64,000 nt of DNA from Pseudonocardia sp. ICBG1293 (GCF_020131355.1 NZ_JAHLEL010000038.1:62001-126000); one strand, 5' to 3'. Positions 21,815 through 32,469 are shown, counted from the first letter of the stretch. Made by a program: numbers and translations. Notes: generated by a model not told the origin, from the letters alone.

Positions 21815-23742
21815 GCCTGCGCTCCAGTGGTCTCGTCGGCGATCTCGGCCGCCGACTCCGGGTGCTTGCCGGTCAGGTAGTCCAGGAACACGTCCTGCAG
21901 CTCCTCGGCGCCGAACGGGAGCCCGGCGACCTTCGTGTAGCTCTTGACGTCGACCAGGTGCTCGGCGCGCAGCAGCATCGCGAGCTGGCCGAGGTTCATC
22001 TCGGGGCAGAGCACCGTGCGGTAGCCGTTCAGGACGTCGCCGAGGTTGGCCGGCATCGGGTTCAGGTTGCGCAGGTGCACCGTGGCGACCGAGTGACCGA
22101 GCTTGCGCACGCGGCGGGCCGCGGCGTTGATCGGGCCGTAGGTCGAGCCCCAGCCGATGACGAGGAAGTCCGCGTCGCCGTCGGGGTCGTCGACCTCGAG
22201 GTCGGGGACCTCGATGCCGTCGATCTTCGCCTGGCGCAGGCGGACCATGCGGTCGTGGTTGTCGGGGTCGTAGGAGATCGAGCCGCGCCCGTCGGCCTTC
22301 TCCAGCCCGCCGACGCGGTGCTCCAGGCCCGCGGTGCCGGGGATCGCCCACGGCCGGGCGAGGGTCTCCGGGGCACGCAGGTACGGCCAGAACTCGCCGG
22401 ACCCGTCGGGGGCGTTGGGCTCGGTGGCGAACCCCGGGTCCACCGTCGGCAGGGTCTCGACGTCGGGGATCCGCCACGGCTCGGAGCCGTTGGCCAGCGC
22501 GCCGTCGGACAGCAGCATCACCGGGGTCCGGTAGCGCACCGCGATCGCCGCGGCCTCGACCGCGGCGATGAAGCAGTCGCCCGGGGTGCAGGGGGCGATC
22601 ACCGGGAGCGGCGCCTCGCCGTTGCGCCCGTGCAGGGCCTGGAGCAGGTCGGCCTGCTCGGTCTTGGTCGGCAGCCCGGTCGAGGGGCCGCCGCGCTGCA
22701 CGTCGATCACCAGCAGCGGGAGCTCCAGGGCCACGGCCAGGCCGACGGTCTCGGCCTTGAGCGCGACCCCCGGACCCGAGGTGGTGGTGACGCCGAGCGC
22801 GCCGCCGAACGCCGCACCCAGCGCGGCGCCGACACCGGAGATCTCGTCCTCGGCCTGGAAGGTGGTCACGCCGAAGGCCTTGTGGCGCGACAGCTCGTGG
22901 AGGATGTCCGAGGCCGGGGTGATCGGGTAGGTGCCGAGGAACACCGGCAGGCTGGTCGTCCGCCCCGCGGCGATGATCCCGTAGGCCAGCGTGACGTTCC
23001 CGGTGATCTGGCGGTAGGTGCCCGGCGCGAGGCGGGCGGGGGCGACCTCGTAGGTCACCGCGAACGCCTCGGTGGTCTCGCCGTAGGCGTGCCCGGCGCG
23101 GAAGGCCAGGATGTTCGCCTCGGCGATGTCGGGCTTCTTCGCGAACTTCTCCCGCAGGAACCGCTCGGTCGACTCGCTGGGGCGGTGGTACATCCAGGAC
23201 AGCAGGCCGAGGGCGAACATGTTCTTCGCCCGCTCGGCGTCCTTCTTGGACAGCCCGGTCTCCTCCAGCGCCCCGCGGGTCAGGGTCGCCATCGCGACCC
23301 CGTGCACCGCGTAGGGCTCGAGCGAGCCGTCCTCCAGCGGGTTCGCGGCGTAGCCGACCTTGGTCAGGTTCCGCTTGGTGAACTCGTCGGTGTTGACGAT
23401 CAGCACCCCGCCCTGGGGCAGGTCGCCGATGTTGGCCTTCAGCGCCGCCGGGTTCATCGCCACCAGCACGTCGGGGCGGTCGCCGGGGGTGAGGATGTCG
23501 TAGTTCGCGAAGTGCAGCTGGAACGACGAGACACCCGGCAGGGTCCCGGCAGGTGCCCGGATCTCGGCGGGAAAGTTCGGCAGGGTCGACAGGTCGTTGC
23601 CGAAGTTCGCGGTCTCGGAGGTGAAGCGGTCCCCGGTCAGCTGCATGCCGTCACCGGAGTCGCCGGCGAACCGGATGACCACCCGGTCGCGCTGGACGAC
23701 CTCGGAGTCGCGTGCCTCGACGGGGGTGTCGCTGGTCGTCAT
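21811..23742 (-). CDS. korA: 2-oxoacid:ferredoxin oxidoreductase, fused gamma-alpha subunit
   Basis: The 643-residue chain fuses two parts that are separate in archaea. The gamma domain (about 1-190) opens with RFAGDSGDGMQLTGDRF. The alpha domain (about 230-640) has GTYPITPASDILHELS, the pyrimidine-binding part of the TPP enzyme, and DVQRGGPSTGLPTKTEQADL. The fusion and size fit the actinobacterial KorA. It is co-transcribed with korB (4-bp overlap). A palindrome about 100 bp upstream (23838-23855) may control the pair. 2-oxoglutarate is the likely substrate by family, not proven here. Confidence 0.92.
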
Positions 23743-23837
23743 GGGCTGATGGTCCCCAGTTCGGCGTCGAAATGTCCCTCGATACGTCGAGGTTAACTCC
23801 CGGTTCGGGCCCCTGTCCGGAGACCCGGGGCCACGTC

Positions 23838-23855
23838 ACATAACGTGAGTTACGT
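23838..23855. promoter_or_regulatory. Operator-like inverted repeat upstream of korA
   Basis: ACATAAC-GTGA-GTTACGT is an inverted repeat with 7-bp arms and a single mismatch. It is AT-rich against the local background. It lies in the 125-bp gap between the enoyl-CoA hydratase stop and the korA start, so it could be an operator for korAB. The cognate regulator is unknown. Confidence 0.45.
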
Positions 23856-23867
23856 TCGTGGTGACGG

Positions 23868-24641
23868 TCACTTCTTGCTGATCTTCCTCTGCAGCGCGGC
23901 GACCCGCTCCGCGAACGCCGCGGAGTGGACCGTCTCGGCCTGCGCGCGGACCTCGATGTCGGTGGCGGCGGCGTGGGCGTCGAGCCGGGAGGTGATCCGC
24001 ATGGTCGCCTTCGTGGTGACGATGAGGTCGCGCGGCGCGGCGGCGGCCCTGCCCGCGAGCTCACGGGCGCCCGCCAGGAGGGCCTCGTCGCTGTCGTAGG
24101 CGCGCCAGACCAGCCCGACGCGCTCGGCCTCGCGGGCGTCGAGGACGTCACCGAACAGCGTCATCGCCGCGCTGCCCTGGGCGCCGAGGGCGCGCTGGGC
24201 CATCCACGTGTAGCCGCCGCCGGGGTGCAGACCCAGCTGCATGAAGCGGACGTCGAACCGGGCGGTCGGACCGGCCAGCCGGACGTCGCAGGCCAGGGCC
24301 AGGTTGATGCCCGCGCCGACGGCGGCCCCGTTGACCGCGGCCAGGGTCGGCAGCGGCGAGGAGGCGATGGCGAGGAACCCGGAGTAGACGCGCTTGAGCG
24401 TCGCCGGGTCCGCCTCCTGCAGCTCCGCGAGGTCACCGCCGGCGCAGAACGCGGGCGCCTGCCCGGTGACGACGATCGCGCCGACCGAGTCGTCGGCGTT
24501 CGCGTCCTCGACGGCGGCGACGAGCTTCTGCGACAGATCCAGGTTCAGCGCGTTGCGCCGCGCCGGGTTCGAGACGGTGAGCACCGCGACACCGTCGGTG
24601 ACCTCGGTCCGGACCTCTGTCGTGACATCGCCGTCGCTCAT
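23868..24641 (-). CDS. Enoyl-CoA hydratase/isomerase family protein
   Basis: The 257-residue crotonase-fold protein has the oxyanion-hole segments FCAGGDLAEL and VNGAAVGAGINLALACDVRLA. In the second segment, the residue positions that normally hold the hydratase glutamates read as FMQLGLHPGGGYTWM, so one of the two classical catalytic Glu residues appears replaced. The reaction may therefore be isomerisation or another crotonase chemistry. It lies upstream of korAB on the same strand, suggesting a link to CoA-ester oxidation, but a separate operator-like site lies between them. Confidence 0.82.
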   Translation of the reverse strand: MSDGDVTTEVRTEVTDGVAVLTVSNPARRNALNLDLSQKLVAAVEDANADDSVGAIVVTGQAPAFCAGGDLAELQEADPATLKRVYSGFLAIASSPLPTLAAVNGAAVGAGINLALACDVRLAGPTARFDVRFMQLGLHPGGGYTWMAQRALGAQGSAAMTLFGDVLDAREAERVGLVWRAYDSDEALLAGARELAGRAAAAPRDLIVTTKATMRITSRLDAHAAATDIEVRAQAETVHSAAFAERVAALQRKISKK

Positions 24642-24795
24642 GGGCCCGACTCTTCCACGCCGGTCCGCCCTCCCGCACCCGACGGGTGCGCGGGTGCCCG
24701 GGCCGGCCCGCCCGGGTCACACCCGGGAACGCGCTGCCCGGTTCGTCCGTTGACCAGGGTGCCCCCGCAGGACCGCACGGAAAGGTGACCCCGGC

Positions 24796-25656
24796 GTGCA
24801 CAGCCACATGAACGGTCTGAAGACGGCCGTCCTCCTCGGCGCGATGAGCGCCCTGATCCTCGCGATCGGCGGGGTCCTGGGCGGTCGCGGCGGACTGGTC
24901 ATCGCCCTCGTCGTCGCGTTCGCGGTGAACGGGTGGGCCTACTTCAACTCGGCGAAGACGGCCCTGCGCTCGATGCACGCGCAGCCCATCACCGAGGCCG
25001 AGTACCCGCAGCTGTTCCGGATCGTGCGCGAGCTCAGCCAGCGCGCCCGCCAGCCGATGCCGTCGCTGCACATCAGCCCCACCGACGCCCCCAACGCGTT
25101 CGCCACCGGCCGCAACCCGCGCCACGCCGCGGTCTGCGTGACCACCGGTCTGCTGCACCTGCTCGACGAGCGCGAGCTGCGCGCCGTCATCGGGCACGAG
25201 CTCAGCCACGTCTACAACCGCGACATCCTGATCTCCTCGATCGCCGGGGCGCTGGCCACCGCGGTGCAGTTCATCGCCAACTTCGCCATGTTCGCCTCCC
25301 TGTTCGGCGGGAGCGACGAGGACCGGCCCAACCCGATCGCGATCATCCTCGTGGCGTTCCTCGGGCCGGTCGCGGCGGGCGTGGTACAGATGGCGGTCAG
25401 CCGGTCGCGGGAGTACCAGGCCGACGCGTCCGGCGCCGACCTCACCGGGGACCCGCTGGGGCTGGCGTCGGCGCTGCACAAGCTCAGGTACGGCACCGCT
25501 GCCGCCCCGCTGCCGCCGGACCCCCGGCTCACCTCGCAGTCGCACCTGATGATCGCCAACCCCTTCCGGCCGGGTGAGCGGATGGCGAAGTGGTTCTCCA
25601 CCCACCCGCCGATCGAGGACCGCATCGCGCGCCTGCAGCAGATGGCGCGCCGCTGA
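24796..25656 (+). CDS. htpX: HtpX-type membrane zinc metalloprotease
   Basis: The 286-residue protein has two N-terminal helices, the zinc motif HELSH (His134, Glu135, His138) and a third-ligand glutamate in [12 protein letters not shown] about 75 residues later. Two more hydrophobic segments lie between. HtpX degrades misfolded membrane proteins with the active site on the cytoplasmic side. The GTG at 24796 follows GGAAAGG at a good distance; an ATG at 24808 is an alternative. It is divergent from the enoyl-CoA hydratase. Confidence 0.92.
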   Translation: MHSHMNGLKTAVLLGAMSALILAIGGVLGGRGGLVIALVVAFAVNGWAYFNSAKTALRSMHAQPITEAEYPQLFRIVRELSQRARQPMPSLHISPTDAPNAFATGRNPRHAAVCVTTGLLHLLDERELRAVIGHELSHVYNRDILISSIAGALATAVQFIANFAMFASLFGGSDEDRPNPIAIILVAFLGPVAAGVVQMAVSRSREYQADASGADLTGDPLGLASALHKLRYGTAAAPLPPDPRLTSQSHLMIANPFRPGERMAKWFSTHPPIEDRIARLQQMARR

Positions 25657-25767
25657 CCATGTCGTTCCGCAGACGGTTGTGCGTCCCCGGGTCGCTGTTC
25701 GGTAACGGTTCGGGGCCCGGGAGCGATGACACCGGAAGGGCAGAGCTCCCCCTGCGGAAGAGGACCC

Positions 25768-26619
25768 ATGAGCGAGATCCCGTCCCAGCGGCCCCGCCAC
25801 GCGCTGACCGACACCGGCGGGACGCCGTCGGTGCCGCTGCAGGGCGGTCCGGCCGAGGTGCCGTCACCGGCCCGCCCGGGGGACGACGCCACGGGCGGAC
25901 CCGTACCGGGGGAGCAGGTCGCGGTGCCGTCGGCCCGCTCCACCGCGGACCCGGACCCGGACCCGGACACGCCGGTCACCGCGCCCGCGGACACCGACCC
26001 GCCGGCCACCACCACCGACCCCGACGCACCGGTCGCGCCCGCGCCCGGGGCGGCCGAGCCGCCCCCGGCCGTCACTGCGGCGGCCCCGGGCGCGGCGCCC
26101 GGCACCCGCCCGGCCGACGACGACGCGCCCACCACCGCCCTGCCGGTCGTGCCGCGCCCCCGTGACGAGCTGGGCCCCGGCGGGCGACGACCCGTCCGCG
26201 TCGGGCACCCGCGGGCACCGGGCGCGTTCGTACCGGGGCAGTACGCCCCCGGGCAGTACGCCGCGGCGGCGCGGCGGCACCCGTCCCGTCCGGTGGGGCC
26301 CCCACACCCCACCGCGGCCCGGTACCCGGCGTCCGCACAGCGGCCGCCGGCGCGGTTTCCCTCGGCGCCCCGCGCGCAGGCCCCGGCCGTCGAGCGGCTC
26401 CCCGAGCCGTCCCGTCCGGCGCCGCTGCCCGCTGCCACCGGTGTCCGGAGCTCCGGCGGGTTCCGGCTGCCGGACTTCCCGGCCCGTACCCGCCCGGTCC
26501 TGCCCGTCGTCCTGGGGGCGGCCACGGCGGTCGTCCTGGCGCTCGGCGTCGTCGCCGGGGTCACCGGCACGTCGGACGCGGGGCCGGCCCCGGCGCCCGC
26601 CCCGGTGTCCACTCCCTGA
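25768..26619 (+). CDS. Proline-rich protein with a C-terminal membrane anchor
   Basis: I do not recognise this 283-residue protein. About 240 residues are Pro/Ala/Asp/Arg-rich and likely disordered, including QYAPGQYAAAARRH. A single helix (VLPVVLGAATAVVLALGVVA) near residues 247-270 ends the chain with a short Pro-rich tail. The ATG at 25768 follows GAAGAGGA; a longer frame upstream is possible but has no ribosome-binding site. It shares the phrase PVVPRPR with the N-anchored protein at 19213-20667. It precedes the amidase by 22 bp. Confidence 0.65.
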   Translation: MSEIPSQRPRHALTDTGGTPSVPLQGGPAEVPSPARPGDDATGGPVPGEQVAVPSARSTADPDPDPDTPVTAPADTDPPATTTDPDAPVAPAPGAAEPPPAVTAAAPGAAPGTRPADDDAPTTALPVVPRPRDELGPGGRRPVRVGHPRAPGAFVPGQYAPGQYAAAARRHPSRPVGPPHPTAARYPASAQRPPARFPSAPRAQAPAVERLPEPSRPAPLPAATGVRSSGGFRLPDFPARTRPVLPVVLGAATAVVLALGVVAGVTGTSDAGPAPAPAPVSTP

Positions 26620-26641
26620 GCGATCTGCTTGTATCCCCGCC

Positions 26642-28129
26642 GTGGGGATCTCCTGGGAGGACTACCGCAGCCACGACGCCGTCGGGCTGGCCGCACTCGT
26701 CGCCGCGGGTGAGGTGAGCGCGGCCGACCTGCTCGAGGCCGCCGTCGCCCGTGCCGACGCCGTCGAGCCGGGCCTCAACGCCATCCGGCTGCGGCTCGAC
26801 GACGCCGCCCGTTCCCGCGCACGCGGGCCGTTGACCGGACCGTTCGCCGGCGTCCCGTTCCTGGTGAAGGACCTCGCCCAGCACATCGCCGGGGTCCCGA
26901 CGGCGTCCGGCTGCCGGCCGCTCGCCGACCACCCGCGCCCCGAGACGTCCACCGTGGTCCGGCGCTGGACCGGGGCCGGTCTCGTCGTGTTCGGACGGAC
27001 CGCCACCCCCGAGTTCGGCGCCCGCGCCGTCACCGAGCCCGCACTCGGTGGGCCGACCCGTAACCCGTGGGACCCCACCCGCACCCCGGGCGGCAGCTCC
27101 GGCGGGTCCGCCGCGGCCGTCGCCGCCGGGATCGTCCCCGCGGCCGGTGCGAGCGACGGCGGCGGCTCCATCCGCATCCCGGCCGCCGCCTGCGGGCTGT
27201 TCGGGCTGAAGCCGGGCCGCGGTGTGACACCGTCCGGACCGGACGTCGCAGAGGGCTTCCACGGGGCCGCGGTGCAGGGCGTCCTGTCGCGGACCGTGCG
27301 GGACTCGGCGGCCCTGCTCGACGTGACGGCCGGGCCGGAGGCGGCAGGGCCCTACGTGGTGCGTCCGCCGGAGCGCCCCTACGCCGACGCGGTCCGCGAC
27401 GACCCGGCGCCGCTGCGGATCGGGCTGGCGACCGCGTCGCCGCTGGGCACCGGGGTCGACCCCGAGGCGGTCGCCGCGGCCACCGACGCGGCCGAGCTGC
27501 TGACCTCGCTCGGACACGTCGTCGAGGAGTCCGCTCCCGCGCTGGACGGCCGTGCGCTGGCGACCGACTTCCTCACCACCTGGTTCTCCACGATCTCGGC
27601 CCAGGTGGCCTCGGCGCGGGCGTTGACCGGCTGCGGGGACGACGCGTTCGAGACCGAGACCCGGGTGATGGCCGCGATCGGCCGGGCCACCCCCGCGCCC
27701 GCCTACCTCGCCGCGCTCGCCCGCCGCCAGGACCACACCCGAGCGCTGGCCGCGTTCCACGAGCGCTACGACCTGCTCCTCACACCGACCCTCGCCCGCC
27801 CGCCGTGGCCGATCGGGGAGCTGGCGCTGCCCGCCCCGGCGCGGCTCGGTGCGCAGGTGCTGCTGCGTGCCGGCGCATCCGGCCTGTTCGGGCGGCTCGG
27901 GCTGGTCGAGAGCCTGGTGGACGCCAACTTCGCCCCGGTGCCCTACACCCAGCTGGCGAACCTGACCGGGCGGCCGGCGTCGTCGGTGCCGCTGTACCGG
28001 ACGGCGTCCGGGCTTCCGCTGGGGGTGCAGTTCGTCGGACGGCCCGGGGCCGAGCCGCTGCTGCTGGCGCTGGCGGCGCAGCTGGAGCGGGCGCGACCGT
28101 GGGCGCACCTGCGGCCCACCGTGGTCTAG
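26642..28129 (+). CDS. Amidase-signature hydrolase
   Basis: The 495-residue enzyme has the Ser-cisSer-Lys triad of amidase-signature proteins: Lys76 in PFLVKDLA, Ser152 in GGSSGGS and Ser176 in DGGGSIRIP, the last two 24 residues apart as in the family. It hydrolyses an amide (substrate unknown); it is not GatA, because no gatB or gatC is near. The GTG at 26642 is likely a leaderless start, 7 bases after TTGTAT (26629-26634). The stop shares CTAG with the convergent TetR gene. Confidence 0.88.
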   Translation: MGISWEDYRSHDAVGLAALVAAGEVSAADLLEAAVARADAVEPGLNAIRLRLDDAARSRARGPLTGPFAGVPFLVKDLAQHIAGVPTASGCRPLADHPRPETSTVVRRWTGAGLVVFGRTATPEFGARAVTEPALGGPTRNPWDPTRTPGGSSGGSAAAVAAGIVPAAGASDGGGSIRIPAAACGLFGLKPGRGVTPSGPDVAEGFHGAAVQGVLSRTVRDSAALLDVTAGPEAAGPYVVRPPERPYADAVRDDPAPLRIGLATASPLGTGVDPEAVAAATDAAELLTSLGHVVEESAPALDGRALATDFLTTWFSTISAQVASARALTGCGDDAFETETRVMAAIGRATPAPAYLAALARRQDHTRALAAFHERYDLLLTPTLARPPWPIGELALPAPARLGAQVLLRAGASGLFGRLGLVESLVDANFAPVPYTQLANLTGRPASSVPLYRTASGLPLGVQFVGRPGAEPLLLALAAQLERARPWAHLRPTVV

Positions 28130-28698
28130 CGGTCGACGAGCCGCGCGAGCTCCCGCACCCGTTGCCGCTGCACCTGCGCGGCGGCCGGCGCGTGGTGGAG
28201 CAGGCCGTCGACGGCGAGCACCAGGGTGCGGGCGAGCCCGTCCGGGTCGGCGGTGCCCGGCCGCCGGGACAGGTGGAACGCCACCTCCCGGACACAGTCC
28301 TCCCGTACGGCCTCGACGGCGGCCACCCCGCCCGGCGTGCGGGTCGCGAACGCCGCGAAGAGCGCGTGCAGACGGGGACGGTCGGCATGCAGGGTGACGG
28401 CGGTGTCGGCGATCCGCAGTACGGCCGTGCGCGGGTCGGGCGGATCCGCGCGCAGCTCGGCGCAGACCGCGTCCAGACCGGCTCGGGCCTGCCGGACGTG
28501 CCGGGCGACCAGCTCGTCGAGCAGCGCCTGCTTGTCCGGGAAGTACTGGTACAGCGAGCCGACGGCCACGCCGGCCCGGTCGGCGATGCGGTTGGTCGTC
28601 GCGGCGAGCCCCTCCCGCGCGAAAACCTGAGCAGCGGCGGTCAGGAGGAACTCCACGGTCGCCCGCGACCGCTCCTGAGCCGGTGTTCTCCGCACCAC
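28126..28698 (-). CDS. TetR-family transcriptional regulator
   Basis: The 190-residue protein starts with a TetR HTH domain (residues about 8-55: AAAQVFAREGLAATTNRIAD, then VGSLYQYFPDKQALL). A variable ligand domain follows. I choose the GTG at 28698 because GGAGAGGGG lies just upstream and the N-terminal length then fits the family; an ATG at 28743 would add 15 residues. It is divergent from the CPBP membrane protein (66-bp gap), its most likely target, and convergent with the amidase. Confidence 0.85.
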   Translation of the reverse strand: MVRRTPAQERSRATVEFLLTAAAQVFAREGLAATTNRIADRAGVAVGSLYQYFPDKQALLDELVARHVRQARAGLDAVCAELRADPPDPRTAVLRIADTAVTLHADRPRLHALFAAFATRTPGGVAAVEAVREDCVREVAFHLSRRPGTADPDGLARTLVLAVDGLLHHAPAAAQVQRQRVRELARLVDR

Positions 28699-28764
28699 GC
28701 ACCCCTCTCCGCGTGACCGCGAACGCGAGTTGTCCCACGCCATCGCAGCACGAACGCTGGTCCG

Positions 28765-29511
28765 GTGACCAGCACCTTCCTCGTGGACTACCCGTTGCGG
28801 CTGGGGCCCGGCCTGATCGTTCTCGGGGCGGGTCTCGTCCTCGTCGGCCGCTCCTCCCCGCTGCTGCGGATCGTCCTTCTCGTGTGGGGGTTCGTACTGG
28901 TCCGGGACGCGATGACGCCGCTCGGCCTGTGGTCGATCGGCCTGGCGCCCCACGGTCTGCTGTGGTTGCGGCTGTCGCCGGACCCGGTGGTGTTGCTCGG
29001 TATGGGGACGCTGGGGGTCGTGGCGTCGCTCGTCGTCGCCCATGGCCCCCAGGACCTGCGGGGGACGGTCGTCTGGGGCCGTATCGGGCCGCGGTCGCTG
29101 CTCGCCGCCCTCGGCGCCGCCGCGGTGCTGCTCGTGCCGCTGACCACGGTGTTGCGGACGGTCCCGGTCGAGCAGCGCGGAGGGGCGGTGGCGATCGGGC
29201 TGCTCCCGGCACTGGCCGTGCTCGCGTTCGGCGGCAACCTGCTGGAGGAGGTCCTGTTCCGCGGGCTGCTGCAGGGCAGGCTCGCCGAGCTCCCGGGATT
29301 CGGTCCGGCGCGCACCGTCGCCGCGTCGGGACTGCTCTTCGCGGCGGGACACGTCTTCCTCGCCACGACGGTGACCGATCTCGGTTGGCCGATCCTGGCG
29401 TTCACCGCCGCCGAAGGACTGCTGTGTGCCTGGGTACGGCACGGGCACGGCGTACTGGCCGCGACCCTCACGCACGGGACGGTGATCCTGGTGTTCGCCT
29501 CGGGGCTGTGA
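28765..29511 (+). CDS. CPBP-family intramembrane protease-like protein
   Basis: The 248-residue polytopic membrane protein has the CPBP (ABI) motif LLEEVLFRGLLQG near residue 157 and a second motif FAAGHVFLA. These are the paired Glu/Arg and His residues proposed to form the intramembrane glutamate protease site. The substrate is unknown. It starts with GTG and is divergent from the TetR regulator. Confidence 0.85.
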   Translation: MTSTFLVDYPLRLGPGLIVLGAGLVLVGRSSPLLRIVLLVWGFVLVRDAMTPLGLWSIGLAPHGLLWLRLSPDPVVLLGMGTLGVVASLVVAHGPQDLRGTVVWGRIGPRSLLAALGAAAVLLVPLTTVLRTVPVEQRGGAVAIGLLPALAVLAFGGNLLEEVLFRGLLQGRLAELPGFGPARTVAASGLLFAAGHVFLATTVTDLGWPILAFTAAEGLLCAWVRHGHGVLAATLTHGTVILVFASGL

Positions 29512-29696
29512 GCGGTCCCCGACCCCTGACACCGGTGACGGTCGACACGATGGCCACGACGTCTGCCGAACCAGGACAGTTCCCGACCGGGTCGGCCGTC
29601 AGGGTCGGAGCGACCGACGGGCGGCGGCGGGGCGCATCGAGGGGTTGCGTCCCGCAGGAGCCGGCCCGCCCGCGACCCTCACCGGAGGACCCGACC

Positions 29697-30908
29697 GTGC
29701 GCACCGTCTTCACCGATGTCCGCGTCTTCGACGGGGAGCAGGTGCACCCGTCCACGACGGTCCTCGTCGAGGACGGCCTCGTGGCCGGCGTCGGAGGGCC
29801 CGCGCCACAGGGCCACGTCGACCGGACCGTCGACGGCACCGGCCGCACCCTGCTGCCCGGTCTCGTGGACTCCCACGCCCACACCCTGCCTGAGGACCTC
29901 ACGACCGCGCTGCGGTTCGGGGTCACGACCGTGCTGGAGATGGGGGGCCCGTCCTCGGCCGCGGACCGCGCGGCGTGGGCGGCCCGTCCCGACAGCGCCG
30001 ACGTCCGCAGCGCCGGACAACCGGTCACGGCCCCGCACGGTCATCCCACCCAGCTGTTCGCGGGCCTGAGCGGCCCCGGCGTCCCCGATCCGGCGCAGTG
30101 GCCGCAGACCAGCTCGCCCGACGAGGCGCGGATCCTGGTCGATCGTCTCGTCGCCGGCGGCTCCGACTACGTCAAGTTCATCCTCGAGGAGGGCACCGTC
30201 ATGGGCGCCCCCGGTCTCCCGTTGCTGCCCCACGACGCCTACGACGCCGGAGTGCGGGCCACCCACGAGCACGGTCGCCTGGCGATGACCCACGCCCAGA
30301 CGGCCGCCACCTGGGACCAGGCGGTCCGGGGCGGTACCGACGCCCTGGTCCACCTGTTCATCGACCGGCCGCACGACGACCGGCTGGTCGACGCGGTGGC
30401 CGCCTCGGGGGCCTTCGTCACCCCCTGTCTGGTGCTCGCCCGCTCCTTCATGGGCATCCCCGCCACCGAGCCGGCCGCCGACCCACGCGTCAGCGGCCGG
30501 CTGACTCCGGCCTGGAACGCGGCCCTGGGCCGGTCACTGTCCACCTGGGACGCGCCGTTCGACGACGCGCTGGCCACCGTGGCAGCCCTCGACACGGCCG
30601 GTGTGGACGTCCTCGTCGGCACCGATGCCTCTGTGGACTTCCCCTCCGGTGGTGGCCTGGCGCACGGCGCGAGCGTGCACCACGAGATGGCCCTGCTCGT
30701 CGAGGCGGGCTTCTCCCCGGTCCGCGCGCTGCGGGCGGCGACGGCGGTTCCGGCCCGGCGTTTCGGCCTCGACGACCGTGGACGCATCGCCGCCGGGCTG
30801 CGCGCCGACCTGCTGCTCGTCGACGGCGACCCGACCACCACGATCGGCGACAGCCTGTCGATCGTGGGCGTGTGGCGGGGCGGGCAGGAGACGACCGGGC
30901 GTCCCTGA
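29697..30908 (+). CDS. Amidohydrolase-family metal-dependent hydrolase
   Basis: The 403-residue enzyme shows the start and end beta-sandwich typical of the superfamily (FTDVRVFDG, and IAAGLRADLLLVDGDP at the C-terminus). Metal ligands include the HAH in VDSHAHT, and His in THEHGRLAMTHAQ further on. The Asp near GTDASVDFPSG is the usual active-site acid. Substrate is unknown; the group includes imidazolonepropionase- and prolidase-like enzymes. The GTG follows CGGAGGA by eight bases. It is downstream of the CPBP gene with a 185-bp gap. Confidence 0.85.
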   Translation: MRTVFTDVRVFDGEQVHPSTTVLVEDGLVAGVGGPAPQGHVDRTVDGTGRTLLPGLVDSHAHTLPEDLTTALRFGVTTVLEMGGPSSAADRAAWAARPDSADVRSAGQPVTAPHGHPTQLFAGLSGPGVPDPAQWPQTSSPDEARILVDRLVAGGSDYVKFILEEGTVMGAPGLPLLPHDAYDAGVRATHEHGRLAMTHAQTAATWDQAVRGGTDALVHLFIDRPHDDRLVDAVAASGAFVTPCLVLARSFMGIPATEPAADPRVSGRLTPAWNAALGRSLSTWDAPFDDALATVAALDTAGVDVLVGTDASVDFPSGGGLAHGASVHHEMALLVEAGFSPVRALRAATAVPARRFGLDDRGRIAAGLRADLLLVDGDPTTTIGDSLSIVGVWRGGQETTGRP

Positions 30909-31023
30909 CCGACGCCCCCGCGGTCGGAGACGTCGACCGTGCCCGTCCCGGCGTCGCGTCGTGGACCGGCGTCGGGAGGTCCTCGCAGCCGCACCCCGAC
31001 GGCGCCCGGGCCATCATGGCGGC

Positions 31024-31698
31024 ATGGATCCCGAGCGGCGACCGGCCGTCGCCGCGACGTCCGCCGGCGGGCGCCCACCGGCGGAGGTGCTCGCCATCCG
31101 GCTCCGGCAGGCGCTGCCGGCCCGGCAGGGACCGCTCGTCGTCGGGGTCGACGGCCGCAGCGGGGCCGGGAAGTCGACCCTCACCGCGCAGGTGGCGGCG
31201 TACCTCGCGCGACACCCCGACGGGGTGGGACGGGTCACGGTCGTCGAGGGCGACGACTTCTACGCCGGCGGCAGCGCGGGGACCTGGGACGCGAGGACCG
31301 CTCCGGAGAGGGTGGACCTGGTCATCGACTGGCACCGTCAGCGCGACGTACTGGAACGGCTGCGCGCGGACGGTGTCGCACGATGGCGCGGCTTCGACTG
31401 GGACAGCGAGCACTGGGACGCCGAGGTCGCCCCGCTGACCGCGTCGGCGACCACCGCGGTGGCCGCCCCGCTGATCCTGCTCGAGGGTGCCTACAGCTGC
31501 CGGCCCGAGCTGCACCCGCTGCTGGATCTGCGGGTGCTGCTGACGGCCCCGGGCGAGGTCCGCCTGCGGCGGCTGGTGCAGCGTGACGGTGACGACCACG
31601 ACGCCGGCTGGACGGCCCGGTGGTCGGCGGCCGAGGACCACTACTTCGGGAGCGTGATGCCCCCGGAGCGCTTCGATCTCGTTCTCGGAGCAGGGTGA
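31024..31698 (+). CDS. Uridine kinase-like P-loop NTPase
   Basis: The 224-residue protein has a Walker A motif GVDGRSGAGKST near residue 40 and the uridine-kinase-like VVEGDDFYAGG. An LLEGAYSCRPEL stretch and a late Arg-rich lid (RLRRLVQRDGDD) follow. It likely phosphorylates a nucleoside or small metabolite; the true substrate is unknown. CATCAT at 31012-31017 lies six bases before the ATG, a leaderless-type arrangement. Confidence 0.78.
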   Translation: MDPERRPAVAATSAGGRPPAEVLAIRLRQALPARQGPLVVGVDGRSGAGKSTLTAQVAAYLARHPDGVGRVTVVEGDDFYAGGSAGTWDARTAPERVDLVIDWHRQRDVLERLRADGVARWRGFDWDSEHWDAEVAPLTASATTAVAAPLILLEGAYSCRPELHPLLDLRVLLTAPGEVRLRRLVQRDGDDHDAGWTARWSAAEDHYFGSVMPPERFDLVLGAG

Positions 31699-31880
31699 CC
31701 TCGTCGTCCGGCGCGACACCGGGACGACCGGCGCGCGGAACCGGGGGCCGCCGGGTTCCCGCCGGCCGGTCGTCCGGGTCCGGACCGGGGCGGCTCCGGC
31801 GGTGCCGGGACGCCGGTGGACCCGGCACACGGCGATCCCGTGCCCGCCCCGGGCCCGGCGCCCGGTTCAGCGGGAGCCGG

Positions 31881-32372
31881 TCACCGGTAGTTGGTGAACT
31901 GCAGCGCGATGCCGAAGTCCCGGGACTTGAGCAGCGCGATGACGGCCTGCAGGTCGTCCTTCTTCTTGCCCGAGACGCGCAGCTGGTCACCCTGGATCTG
32001 GGCCTGGACACCCTTGAGCTTCTCGTCGCGGATGGCCTTGCTGATCTCCTTGGCCTTGTCCTGCGCGATGCCCTGCAGGATCGTGCCGCCCGCCTTGTAG
32101 GACTTGCCCGACAGCTGGGGCTCGTCCACCTCGAGCGCCTTGAGGCTGATCGACCGCTTGATCAGCTTCTCCTTGAACACCTCGATCCCGGCGAGCAGAC
32201 GCTCCTCGGTGTCGGACTCGAAGGTCACGGCCTCCTCGCCGGCCCACGCGACCGTCGTGTTGGTGCCGCGGAAGTCGAAGCGCTGGGACAGCTCCTTAGC
32301 GGCCTGGTTCAGGGCGTTGTCCACCTCCTGGCGCTCCACCTTGCTCACGACGTCGAACGACGGGTCGGCCAT
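31881..32372 (-). CDS. yajQ: YajQ-family nucleotide-binding protein
   Basis: The 163-residue protein matches YajQ along its length: [20 protein letters not shown] at the start, [18 protein letters not shown], and the final IALQFTNYR. The family has two ferredoxin-like domains; Pseudomonas and Xanthomonas members bind cyclic di-GMP and act as co-regulators. Whether this one does is not shown. A strong GAGGGAG site precedes the ATG. It lies directly next to the tRNA-Tyr locus on the other strand. Confidence 0.93.
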   Translation of the reverse strand: MADPSFDVVSKVERQEVDNALNQAAKELSQRFDFRGTNTTVAWAGEEAVTFESDTEERLLAGIEVFKEKLIKRSISLKALEVDEPQLSGKSYKAGGTILQGIAQDKAKEISKAIRDEKLKGVQAQIQGDQLRVSGKKKDDLQAVIALLKSRDFGIALQFTNYR

Positions 32373-32429
32373 CGGTCACTCCCTCGGGGTCGGTCGGGGC
32401 CCCCTCGTGGGGGGCCGTCGGTCGTGTCG

Positions 32430-32435
32430 TATCCT
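32430..32435 (+). promoter_or_regulatory. Probable -10 of the tRNA-Tyr gene
   Basis: TATCCT fits TANNNT and lies 34 bp before the mature tRNA 5' end. A GGCCCCC/GGGGGCC hairpin lies just upstream (about 32398-32416). No good -35 is seen. Confidence 0.4.
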
Positions 32436-32469
32436 CGTCCACGCACTCAGCGAGAGCGACGTGCACCCC

